Shown here: positions 8,146 to 16,698 of the stretch, piece by piece
How positions within the stretch are numbered: the first letter of the stretch is position 1
Layout of the letters: each line of letters opens with the position of its first letter
Assembly (NCBI GenBank): GCA_965261695.1
Contig: OZ253474.1
Location: forward strand, 1,612,001-1,676,000
Reading direction: 5' to 3'
DNA from: Bin5 sp965261695
GTDB lineage: Bacteria; Chloroflexota; Anaerolineae; Caldilineales; Caldilineaceae
Length of the DNA stretch: 64,000 bases
Position numbers and translations under genes: made by a program
Notes under the pieces: model-generated
What the model saw: the letters and a program-made list of their open reading frames with translations, nothing else
Told to the model about the DNA's origin: nothing
The model's database searches: none

Positions 8146-9180
8146 TTATTCATCTGAAGACACTTGTGGCAAAAGGCTGCAGGCTAACGAGAAATCGGTG
8201 AGATGGCGGCGTATCTCCTCGAGGTTTGCCGGCTTGTTGGCCTTCTCTTCTTCCTCCATCTCTTCCTCATAGTCGTACGGACCCCCATAACGTTTCTCGT
8301 ACAGGTCTTCGATTTGCCGGGTCAGCTCGTTGGCAGGCTGGAGCAGGTCCTGCAGGTTTTTTGCAGCCTGTTCGGCCTGGCCGGGGCCGACGATTGGCAC
8401 GGTCGCCGGTATGACAGCGGCCGGCAGCCGGCTGAGGGGCTGGCCGGACAGGGCGTCCACTACGGGCGGGGAAGCGGGCGCGCAGTCGGTGAGGAGCTCG
8501 TTCAGGTTCTTACGGATAAAGTACAGGTCATAGAGTGCGACGGGCAGATCATGTCCTTCAGGAGGGTTGTCTATCACCAGTTCTCTGCAGACGTCGATAT
8601 CCTTCCTTGTGTACTTGGTCAGTCGCTGGTAGCCGAAGCGCTGTCTGCCGGCGGCGGTCAGGACGCGGGCCTGTGGTTGGTCGGCGTCTTTGGTTTCTAC
8701 AGGTTCGGGCGCGACAAGGCCCTGATCGGTCAGGGAGCTGATCCTGTACTGGTCTTGCCAGGCGGTGATGGCGGCGGCAGCGTCGAGGAGTTCGGGGTCG
8801 CCAGCGGCACCGGCGACCTGGGCGGCGGCGGCGGCGGTTTCCTCGGCGCGAATCAGGTCCATCTCGTGGTCGGCGAGGCGGTAGAGTTCGATGAGTACTT
8901 TTGCGGCGCGGGAAATGGCGGAGAGGGCGGCGGGTTCTAGCTTGCCTTCGAGGACCTGGTCCATGCCGGTGGACACTTTATCGATGGCGTCGCGCAGGCG
9001 GTCGGGTATGCGTTTGTCGGCGCGGGCGGCGGCAGACGAGGCCTTGCCGCCGCGCGAGCGCCATTGCCATGCTTTGTCGGCGGGGGCGTGGGCGATACAG
9101 TAGCCGTCGAGCTGGTCGAGGCCGTTGCCGCGGCAGGGGGTCCCGTCTTTCTTGAGGCTTTTGCAGGGTGTTGAAGTCAT
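8146..9180 (-). CDS. Uncharacterised protein with N-terminal Cys/His zinc-ribbon-like motif
   Basis: 344 residues. The first 31 residues carry CKSLKKDGTPC...YCIAH, a C-x9-C-x10-C-x3-H pattern like the small DUF5763-type zinc-binding motif; this is a motif match only. After it comes a basic stretch (SRGGKASSAAARADKR), long Ala-rich helices, and an acidic segment EEEMEEEEK near residue 310. No enzyme motif is visible. A leader of positively charged DNA-binding type plus helical body could suit a nucleic-acid-binding or phage-derived protein, but that is conjecture. Two 90-base tandem repeats lie immediately upstream of the start, over the likely promoter. Confidence 0.7.
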   Translation of the reverse strand: MTSTPCKSLKKDGTPCRGNGLDQLDGYCIAHAPADKAWQWRSRGGKASSAAARADKRIPDRLRDAIDKVSTGMDQVLEGKLEPAALSAISRAAKVLIELYRLADHEMDLIRAEETAAAAAQVAGAAGDPELLDAAAAITAWQDQYRISSLTDQGLVAPEPVETKDADQPQARVLTAAGRQRFGYQRLTKYTRKDIDVCRELVIDNPPEGHDLPVALYDLYFIRKNLNELLTDCAPASPPVVDALSGQPLSRLPAAVIPATVPIVGPGQAEQAAKNLQDLLQPANELTRQIEDLYEKRYGGPYDYEEEMEEEEKANKPANLEEIRRHLTDFSLACSLLPQVSSDE

Positions 9181-9197
9181 TTCTATTCTCCCTTTGT

Positions 9198-9375
9198 GTT
9201 GTCGCCGCAGGCGTGCGGCTGGGCTTTTTGGTTGCTACGAAAGCAATGTAGCACACTCTGAAATCTTTTGCTTTGGACTGGTAAATTGTTGTCGCCGCAG
9301 GCGGGCAGCGAGGCAATTTTGGTCCTGCGAAAGCAATGTAGCACACTCTGAAATCTTTTGCTTTGGACTGGGGAG
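9198..9375. repeat. 90-bp tandem direct repeat, two units
   Basis: Unit 1 is 9198-9287 and unit 2 is 9288-9375. Both start GTTGTCGCCGCAGGCG and end in a strongly conserved 3' half, GAAAGCAATGTAGCACACTC then TGAAATCTTTTGCTTTGGA. Each half-unit holds an internal inverted repeat AAAGCAA...TTGCTTT. The middle differs. They lie within 200 bases upstream of the minus-strand start at 9180. Confidence 0.8.
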
Positions 9376-9520
9376 GTATTGACGCGGCAGGGGTGGGTGG
9401 GGAAGCGGTTCAGCTAAAAATGGGGGTGAGTTTCCGAAAGCCCATGGTCAGATGGCAGGGCTGGGAGATCCACGAAGGGCACGAAGGGTAGGGAACGGCG
9501 TTGCGGAGGGAACTGATGGG

Positions 9521-9690
9521 CGTTCACAGTTGTCCGGACTGTGATTTGTACAGTTAAGTGATGGAGATGATTAGCGGCGCCGGCGCAGATCGCGGTCTTC
9601 GTTGACGAGAACCGGGCGAATCACAGTCCGATTCTGCCGGCAGGCAACCTGCAGATGTCACCTCTTTGACCAGTTCTTCAAGAGTCAACC
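9521..9690 (+). repeat. Dispersed hairpin element, copy 2 (type A)
   Basis: Left arm CGGACTGTGATT (9535-9546) and right arm AATCACAGTCCG (9619-9630) are perfectly complementary over 12 bases. Outer ends GTTCACAG and AGAGTCAAC are imperfect inverted repeats. It shares GCGGCGCCGGCGCAGAT, GACGAGAA and AGGCAACCTGCAGATGTCAC with the other copies. Confidence 0.8.
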
Positions 9691-9695
9691 ACTGC

Positions 9696-9830
9696 TAATG
9701 CGCGTTCAGCCGGGAACCCGCTTCTTTCCGGATTGCGTAATGCGTATTGCGTAAGGGTAGGCGAGACGGCCACGATTCAATTGCTCTGTTCGCCCGAAGA
9801 GTACCGGTTTCAAACGGGATTCACATTAGA
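9696..9830 (+). repeat. Block A interspersed repeat, copy 2
   Basis: Same block as 7405-7534. Here it abuts hairpin element copy 2 on its left, and on its right runs into a HExxH-containing open frame instead of a 10-bp array. The first ~32 codons of that frame are therefore repeat-derived. Confidence 0.75.
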
Positions 9831-10380
9831 TCCGGGATTTGATAACTTGAGCCTGCTCGGGCAGGGTGTTGTCGCATTTGCCAAAAATATCGGTGGTCTT
9901 ATCGGCGCCGGGACGACCGTTGGCCTCGCCCGTCTGGAGTCCTTAACCGACGGTAAGGTAAAATGGAGTCTGTGGGAATCAAGTTCGGTCGGGGATTGTT
10001 TTGACTTTGGGTTTCCTCACGCGGCTTGTCTCTATGGATTGAACGAAATTCAGTTCAAGAGAAAAAATCTATTTGCTTCCGGTTTTTCCGAATCCTATAT
10101 CCGGGGAGCGGCGGTTCATGAAAAGGCGCATGCAATTCATGCACTGTGCCGAGCTTCCTGCCAGAGGAGTATAACGGAGAAGGCTACCGAATACTGGGAG
10201 TCCGTAGACGCACTATTGGTTCCAGCACAAATAGTGGAAATCTTTAGCGCAGTAGAGTATTACATATCGCCGTACGCCAACAAAATCAATAACAGCACTC
10301 CAGAGGAAAATTGGGCTGAGGCCGTAACAGTTTGGGTTTATGGGGCCTACTCGAGCGGCGTGCCATCTAACAAAAATTGA
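9733..10380 (+). CDS. HExxH metallopeptidase-like, toxin-tip-like ORF
   Basis: 215 codons from ATG 9733, but the start lies in repeat block A; unique sequence begins near codon 33. AAVHEKAHAIHALC gives HExxH at residues 129-133 and TPEENWAEAV gives a candidate third ligand Glu196, an arrangement like gluzincin-type peptidase domains found at the tips of polymorphic toxins. No signal peptide. The reading frame ends at TGA after an A5 run; shifting by one base continues for about 18 more natural-looking residues (KYISGIYEWIGNVL) to a TAA at 10433, so the 3' end may be frameshifted. No RHS core or immunity gene is next to it. Likely a displaced, possibly dead toxin tip. Confidence 0.5.
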   Translation: MRNAYCVRVGETATIQLLCSPEEYRFQTGFTLDPGFDNLSLLGQGVVAFAKNIGGLIGAGTTVGLARLESLTDGKVKWSLWESSSVGDCFDFGFPHAACLYGLNEIQFKRKNLFASGFSESYIRGAAVHEKAHAIHALCRASCQRSITEKATEYWESVDALLVPAQIVEIFSAVEYYISPYANKINNSTPEENWAEAVTVWVYGAYSSGVPSNKN

Positions 10381-10641
10381 GAGCAAGTACATTTCAGGAA
10401 TATATGAATGGATCGGAAATGTCCTCAGACCGTAAATGCTTTTCGCAAACACGAGCGGACGCCAGGGTCCGGCCCGTTTGAGGTTATGGAGATGGCGTCG
10501 GCCGGTGAATTCCATCTATGTTCGCCATGAATCAAATTCATCTGCCGACCTATTTAAGTATAACCACGTTAGACGTAATAATAGATCAATGAAACCTGAT
10601 GTACGACGTTTGAAAGAGATGGATCCATAGACCATCTTCCC

Positions 10642-12950
10642 TTGCTAGCTTTTCAACCCCCGCAACAAAAAATGGCTGAAACAACATCTGCGACGCAACG
10701 TCCAGAGGGTACTTCCAGAATAGCAAGAACCCAAAGGCTGCGCTTCTCGATCATGCTGGGGGCAGTCCTGTTTGCCATATCAGTAACTGTCGCGATGCTG
10801 CGTCTTCATCGCATAAACGAAGTCCCTTTCGCGCTCGATCAAATCGAAGCTGCTCATGGAGTGAATGCCCTCGAGGTGTTGCAGGGAAAACATGCCGTTT
10901 ACTTTCCTGAAAGTGGCGGCAGGGAAGGATTGTACGCTTATGTCGTCGCTTTTGTCGTCTCCATTCTAGGACGCACGATTCTTGCCGTTCGCTTACCTGG
11001 CGCCCTGGCCAGCGCGACAACAGTCTTTGCAGTGTTCTGGTTAGGATGGCTGCTCTTCAAGCATGATGAAAGGGGAACTTCCACTCGCTGGCGCGGCTTG
11101 TTTGTCGGGGCCGTCAGCGCTGGCCTCCTCGCCACTTCCATGAGTCAAACCATCATAGGGCGTACTGCGTTCAGAGGCAACTTTCTGCCACTGCTTCTCT
11201 CCCTCTGTCTAGCACTGCTCTGGTCGGGCTGGAGCCAAAGGAGTTGGTGGCGCATTGCGCTGGCAGGCGTGTGCGCAGGGCTGCTGGCATACACCTCCGT
11301 TGCGGCGCGTTTCACGCCCCTTCTGTTCCTCATCTTTGGCCTGTCTTTTCTGCTTCCTAGGGTAAGGAACAAGAGAAAAGGAGTGGGAAATGATGGACGT
11401 GCGCCCCAACATAACGTTGCCGCCTCTACATCTATCATACGTGCTGCCTTCCCTTGGGTTGCCATGTTTGTGGGTACAGCCGGCATTGTGGCCGCCCCGA
11501 TTCTTGCCTACTATAATCAGCACCCCGAGTCCTTTTGGGACTAGGATCCATCTTTACTTGCGGAGGATCTGCGATTGCCGATGGTCCACTTCATAATCCC
11601 TTGCGCTCATTTGTAAGGAACTTGTGGGTTTATCTATTTACATTTGGATTTCGCGGCGACCCGAGCTGGTTATTCAACCTTGCCGGCCAACCTCTACTGA
11701 ATCCTCTGTAAGCCGTCTTCTTTTGGTTTGGCGTGGGGACGGCCGTCTACCACTGGCGATCACGACCGGCCTGTAGACTGCTGCTTCTCTGGCTGGGATT
11801 GTTGCTCTTGCCCGCAATTCTGGTTGAATTTATCGATGAGCCCTTCACCCCACGCATGATAGGGTCTGTGCCAGCTGCCTACCTGCTAACAGGTGTCGGC
11901 ATGTGGGAGATGTTTCGAGTCCTGAGAGAGCGAAGTCACAATCTAACTTCCCCTGTGTTTCGGATTTTCCGTGAAAATGAGACTTGGCTAACCCCCGTTT
12001 TGGGGATGGTAGTCGGCGGGCTCATCTTGATCCTGGGTGCGCACACTTATCGAACCTACTTCCAGGAGTGGGCAGCAGCGCCCGCCGCAAGAAGACTATC
12101 GTATGATGCTCTGCTGGGAGAATTGGCCCAGGAGTTGAATGCACAACCGTCCAATACCGGTATGGTCTACCTGCTCCCTGGTAACATTTGGAGGGAAGAT
12201 CTCTCTTGGAACTGCACCTTCAGATTCTTCTTTCAGGGCGACGCGTCAGGCTACGTTCTCCCTGTGGACGATTCCCGCCTACCACAAAAAATAAAATCCC
12301 GGCTGGCGGCTGCAGAGAACGTTTCCGTGGTAAAAGTAGTGGAGTGGGATAGCGACAGCGCCGGGATTGAAGACGACATCGTAACTTTCGACTTTCTCCT
12401 CAGAAAGTACGGACGTTACGCGGGCAGCGACGAAATGGAGGGCTTCCGAGTCCACAACTACACGGATATCACTCTTCAACTACCCTGGACCTTCTATGAA
12501 CAACTGGAATCCCCGACAGTTCATTACGATTGGGGCATCCCTCTTCTCGGTATTGCACTTGGCCTCGGCGAGGAACAACTGTCCGTGCAGCAACCGTTCG
12601 AACTGAACCAGGACCGGTCTCTGTGGGGAGTCCTGCAGTGGCAGACAACACCCTCACTGGATATAGACTATTCGACATCGCTGCGCCTGTACAACGATGA
12701 AGGGCGACGAGTCTACCAGAAGGATGAACCTCTGGCGAGTGCGACAACCTATACACCTAACGGACAATGGCCTCCAGGCGAAATCTTCTATTCGCTGCAC
12801 TAGTTAGACCTTCGGGCCGATCTCCCTCCCGGTGCTTACGATCTGCGTCTGGTTGTTCACGTCACCGAAGCCCTGGCACCTGCCGTTGAAATAGGTGTCT
12901 GGGAGACAGAGAAAATCTTGGTTCACTTACGATTGGCAGACGCGCGATAA
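10642..12950 (+). pseudogene. GT39/ArnT-like membrane glycosyltransferase pseudogene
   Basis: A polytopic membrane protein broken in at least three places. The first segment (10642-11544) has one cytoplasmic tail, then TM helices, and the loop FALDQIEAAHG, an acidic first-loop motif typical of GT39/ArnT-like lipid-sugar transferases. After the TAG at 11542 the sequence resumes in another frame near 11595 (NPLRSFVRNLWVYLFTFGF), hits TAA at 11709-11711, continues in frame through GVGTAVYHWRSRPACR to a TAG at 12801, and again reads on (LDLRADLPPGAYDLRLVV) to the real stop TAA at 12948-12950. The conserved reading across lesions shows recent decay. Confidence 0.85.
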
Positions 12951-13189
12951 TGATTTTCCGCAGCCGTCTGTTTCCAGTGCGACGGTACCGGACCGCAGCC
13001 AGCGCATCGTGAATGGATAACCATTTGTTCTGTCAACGAATGCCGAGGTTGGAACTTCGAGGAGCCTGCTTTTGCCGTCAATGTCACGATGATGCAGGGT
13101 ACCCCGCAGGCGACACATCTTATCTGGGCAACCGATGAGCCCGAAATTCAGCAACGCCGAGACCTGCTTGCCGGCCTTGTAGCTGGCCC

Positions 13190-13363
13190 GCTTGACCGGC
13201 GAAACCACAACCGGCGCCATTGCGATCGTCTTGCGCAAACGCGACGCTACTGCGCTGGCGCAAGAATTGCATGCCATCGGCCAGCGCTGCGCTGCTCGCT
13301 CCCGGGCCTGCTGCTGTCGAGCACGGCCATCTGCTCTACGACGAACAAGGTTTGCCCAAGTGA
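13190..13363 (+). pseudogene. VapB-like antitoxin remnant
   Basis: Read in two frames: the front gives ATALAQELHAIGQRCAA, matching the end of PSK/VapB-type antitoxins, and the rear, in another frame, gives LLYDEQGLPK and a TGA at 13361-13363. That ending (YDExGLP) is a hallmark of these antitoxins, so a frameshift lies between. The TGA overlaps the GTG of the toxin remnant (GTGA), the usual vapBC coupling. The front of the antitoxin is not recognisable. Confidence 0.65.
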
Positions 13364-13650
13364 TTGTCGACACATCGACGATCCCCGCTATTTTGTTCGG
13401 CGAGCCGGACGCGACAGGCTATGAAAAGGCAATCGCGACGGCGTGGCCCCGACGAATGTCGGAGGCCACGTTGCTTGAGGCCGCAATGGTTGTTGAAAGC
13501 AGGAGCGGAACCGCGGCCGGACACGAACTTCTCCTGGAGACGGTTTCACTTGAATTGGTCCCCGTTACCGCCGGACATGCCGATGCCGCCCGCCGCGCTT
13601 GACGACGCTTTGGTAAGGGCAATCATCCGGCCGGACTGAACTTTTTGGAT
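13360..13650 (+). pseudogene. VapC PIN-domain toxin remnant
   Basis: From GTG 13360 the frame reads VIVDTSTIPAILFGEPDA, the PIN-domain N terminus with catalytic Asp, then EAAMVVESR, and stops after DAARRA at 13602. In a neighbouring frame the next bases read RRFGKGNHPAGLNF, the conserved VapC C-terminal stretch, so a one-base shift has broken the gene. The final GDxFAYA motif is degraded and overlaps the 3' end of the minus-strand integrase fragment. PIN toxins are Mg-dependent RNases; this one should be inactive. Confidence 0.75.
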
Positions 13651-13654
13651 TCGC

Positions 13655-14200
13655 CTACGCCAACCATTTCGCCGCGCGTCCCGCCTCCTCCGCGCGCGGA
13701 TAGACCTCGACCATCGTTGCCGTTTTCCAGCGTCCCTGCGCCATGATCTCATGCGTCGGCGCGCCGGCCGCGGCCATGCGCCTTGCCATGCCGACGCGGG
13801 CCGAATGGCCGGAGAAACCCGACCCCAGCCCGGCCACCACGGCCGCGGCGCGCGATCGAGGGCGCGGACAGCCCGAACAGCGAAGCCGACCCGTCCACAT
13901 CTGCCGGCCGCATCGCGTCCAAAGCCGCCACCGCGGCCGGCGTCAGGTAGACGGTGCGCGCCTCGGCGTCGGTCTTCGAGCGGCCCACGCGCAGCCGGTC
14001 CGAGCCGTCCTCCCAGCGCGCCACGTCGCCCCACTTAAGCGCAGCCGCCTCGCCGCGGCGCAGGCCCGCGTCCGACAGCACCCGGCACAGCGCGATATCG
14101 ACCAGCCCGCGACGCCGCGCCTGTTCAGGCGACTCCGGCCGGCCGCATCGTCCCACGCGCGGCTGGCAGGCGGTGGGGAGGACCGTTCCAGAGGCGTAAT
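13655..14200 (-). pseudogene. Tyrosine recombinase (phage-type integrase) C-terminal fragment
   Basis: Minus strand. One frame gives DAGLRRGEAAALKWGD (catalytic Arg I) and a beta-hairpin region with RVGRSKTDAEARTVYLT. After a frameshift around 13840-13880 a second frame gives GHSARVGMARRMA (HxxR), GRWKTATMVEVY (position-III residue and the active Tyr) and ends KWLA at a TAG. The N-terminal core-binding domain is missing. All catalytic positions are present but split between frames. A second partial copy of the last ~40 residues lies at 16478-16604. Confidence 0.8.
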
Positions 14201-14240
14201 GGCTGTTGTAAAACGCCATCGCTGATGGCATGATGCGGCC

Positions 14241-14477
14241 ATGCCTGTACAGATAACGATCAGGGGTGTAACAGAGGAAGTTCGCGACGAACTCGCGGCG
14301 CGCGCCGCGCGCCAACGCCAGTCGATGCAAAAATTCTTGCGCGTAGAGTTGGAGCACATCGCGTCGCGGCCCTCCGCAGCCGCATGGCTGCAAGGAGTTC
14401 GTGAGCGGAAAGCGACGGCGGGAACACGGGTAGAACCGGACCAGATCCTGCGCGGGCGCGACGCGGACCGATCGTGA
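14241..14477 (+). CDS. FitA-like ribbon-helix-helix antitoxin
   Basis: 78 residues. The N-terminal VQITIRGVTEEVRDELAARA is the ribbon-helix-helix of FitA/VapB antitoxins that bind operator DNA as dimers; the rear part is the flexible toxin-binding tail. Its TGA overlaps the GTG of the following PIN gene (GTGA, 14474-14477), the normal arrangement for a fitAB/vapBC operon. The antitoxin appears intact while the toxin is clearly broken, so it may persist as an orphan regulator. Start ATG 14241 follows a short AT-containing leader; no strong Shine-Dalgarno is seen. Confidence 0.75.
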   Translation: MPVQITIRGVTEEVRDELAARAARQRQSMQKFLRVELEHIASRPSAAAWLQGVRERKATAGTRVEPDQILRGRDADRS

Positions 14478-14855
14478 CGAAGGTCGTCGACGCATCCGTG
14501 AACACGGCAGCGCCGGTCGACTCGGGACAGGAGGGCAGGTGGGGCAGATGGTACACTTGGCTAAGGCCGGTTGGCCGGTCCGGGGTTGGCTCTGGTGGGG
14601 CCGGCAATATCCTGCGCCGGCTCGAGCGGGGTGAGGAGATATCGCGTATCGAGGCCAGCAGCGCCCATGGAGATTTGCTGCAGCTGGACATGGAGTTGTT
14701 TCCCTGCGCGCCTTTCGCTGAGCGGATATGGGCTTTGCGCGGCAACCTGACCAGCTAGGTCGCATGGCACGTTGCGCTGGCAGAGGCGCTGGATTCTCGC
14801 CGATGACTCTCGACCGAAGGCTCAGCCGCGGGCGGCCCCACTTGGAAAATCATCG
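14474..14855 (+). pseudogene. FitB/VapC PIN toxin pseudogene
   Basis: Begins KVVDASV with the first PIN Asp, loses similarity for about 30 residues (probably compensating frameshifts, WGRWYTWLRPVGRSG), then regains NILRRLERGEEISRIE and LDMELFPCAPFAERIWALRGNLTS. A TAG replaces the usual Tyr at 14756; the frame then reads VAWHVALAEALD where related toxins have DAWYVALAEAL, so the third acidic residue is also gone. A further shift precedes LDRRLSR. Clearly inactive. Confidence 0.8.
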
Positions 14856-15310
14856 CTCCGCCCCGCTCCTACAGGTCGGGCCAAAGCGTCCCAGGGCCAG
14901 ACAAGCATCATCCCGGCTCCAATTGGGCTGCCGCCCGGCCACAATCGAAGACCCATCCACGGCATTCATCGATGGGACGGATGGCAATCCATTCTCAATC
15001 GTCACGCGTTGGCTGCGACCGACGTTGCGGGGCAGGGATTCTGCTTTTTGCGGGCACAGCGGGCGTGCCTTGTCGCCCCCCGGAGCGTGCTGTCGGGAAA
15101 TCGCTTTATTGGAGGTGCAACAGTGGAATGTTGGTAGAAACGGCCATAGATTTTATGGTCGTTCTTTGTTTTGGAAAACTTGCCGTCCAGGATGATATCC
15201 ATCGTGGTAAAGGTTGAGCAAACCCGGCCATTTTGCTTCAGCCGCCTCAAATGCCGGACGGGTTGTTTCATTCCCCTTCCTATGTGGCTGCAGATGTCGG
15301 AGATTAACCC
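14856..15310. other. No gene seen; contains diverged copy of 12980-13060
   Basis: About 75 bases near 14945-15022 (CGGCATTCATCGATGG ... ACGCGTTGGCTGCG) resemble the reverse complement of roughly 13000-13070. Otherwise no domain, RNA or promoter is recognised. Confidence 0.35.
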
Positions 15311-16275
15311 TTGCGATACGAAATCCCGATTTCAGAAGACCTGATCGACGAACTGTTCCCTTTCTGGGCATCCATTTTTGGAGAGGTGTTGCCGGACATA
15401 GGGCGCGAGGTTTTTCTGGGCGCTGAAGGGGCCTACAGCCATAGCACGCTCTACTTGCACAGAGAGGGTAAACGACTGGCAGGCAGCTGCTTTACCATGC
15501 ATTCGAAGACCATGCCGGCTCTGGCGGGATTCAGCGAGGTTGCCACGGACCCCCGGTTGCGCGGGCGGGCATTGCCACGGACCTGTGTCGCCAGGCGGTG
15601 GAGGATTTTCGCACCGCCGGCGGCGAGGCTTTTTTGCTGGGGACTGTCAATCCAGCCGCAGCGCGCGTCTACCACCGACTCGGGTGGCGGAAGCTGGCTG
15701 GGGCAGCGGTGATGGTCAATGTCCTCAACGGAGAATCCCCCGAATCTTTCTTGGTCGATTACTTCAAGGAAGGTACAGCAACAGTTGTAGAGGCGACTGC
15801 CGCGCATCGACTTGCGATAGTTCCGTTGCTTGTTTGCCCGCATGACTGGCAGGTGCTGGACGCGAACGCAAAGATGTACTCAACACGCTATGCCACGCTG
15901 AGATCGTGTATGGGTCTGTATGTGCGCTATCAACGGATAAAGCTGAGCGCCGGTGGCGCCTGGTTCGTCGCCAAGGCGGCTGAAGGAAGAGTTGTTGGGC
16001 TGGCGACGGCCCGCAGGGATGACGCAGGTGACAGCCAGATTGACGGCTTCGCTCATGCGCGCTTTGCGGCGGTCTGGGAAGCGTTGGTGCAAGCCGCGAT
16101 CAACGCATTCCCTGGTCAGAGCACGTCGACATGCTATGCAGTCGTTTCGGTCGAAGATGGAGAAAAACAGTCTTTATTCGAGTCGTTGGGATTTCGCACC
16201 ACCGGACCGGGAGAAGAGTTCGATTTGGACGGAGGGCGGGTGGCGTCCATCAGGATGGACAGAATGATGGCTTAG
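15311..16275 (+). pseudogene. GNAT N-acetyltransferase, single frameshift
   Basis: From TTG 15311 (with GGAGAT upstream) the first frame reads to GFSEVATDPRLRGR, the start of the acetyl-CoA-binding motif A, and then shifts. The second frame picks up ATDLCRQAVEDFRTAGGEAF and NPAAARVYHRLGW, the rest of the GNAT fold, and continues to TAG 16273-16275 through a second, diverged domain. The shift falls at the G run near 15565-15570; one additional G would restore about 322 codons. It could be a real lesion or an assembly error. Function would be acetyl transfer to an unknown amine. Confidence 0.75.
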
Positions 16276-16477
16276 GCAGTGGCTTAGACTTCGAGGCCAT
16301 GGCGCCGTCGCACCTCGTCAAGCGGCACCGGTCAATCGCGTACATCGGGATCCGCACACGATCCCGAATGAAATCTTCACCCACCTGCAGATCGACACCG
16401 CTCCGGCGCAAATCGATCCCTCAGAAAGCCCACATTCAGCTTTACCCCTATGATAGCGCGGGACAACCAGGCCGACG

Positions 16478-16604
16478 GCGTCACGCCAACCACTTCGCCG
16501 CGCGCTCCGCCTCTTCCGCCCGTGTACAGATCTCCACTATGCGCGCCGTTTTCCAGCGCCCCTGCGCCATGATCTCATACGTTGGCTCACTGGCCGAAAC
16601 GGAA
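16478..16604 (-). pseudogene. Second tyrosine-recombinase C-terminal fragment
   Basis: The minus strand reads EIMAQGRWKTAR then VEICTRAEEAERAAKWLA and TGA, parallel to the end of the fragment at 13655-13900. The catalytic Tyr position is Cys here. Nothing earlier in the protein is recognisable. The two fragments are in the same orientation, 2.8 kb apart. The rest of 16276-16698 holds no gene I can support. Confidence 0.7.
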
Positions 16605-16698
16605 CTCATCGCTCTCCCTTGGCCTGCGAGAACCCACTAAACACCCGTTCCCATAAATGCGGATAAGCTGTCGATGCGCCTGTTCGGAGCAGTGTGGT

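Noticed and set aside
12927..13373. 148-codon minus-strand ORF
   Set aside because: No domain; it is a shadow over the VapBC remnant and a repeated motif.
16320..16470. Possible antitoxin fragment on the minus strand (GVDLQVGEDFIRDRVRI)
   Set aside because: One short readable stretch without start, stop or partner; too weak to annotate.
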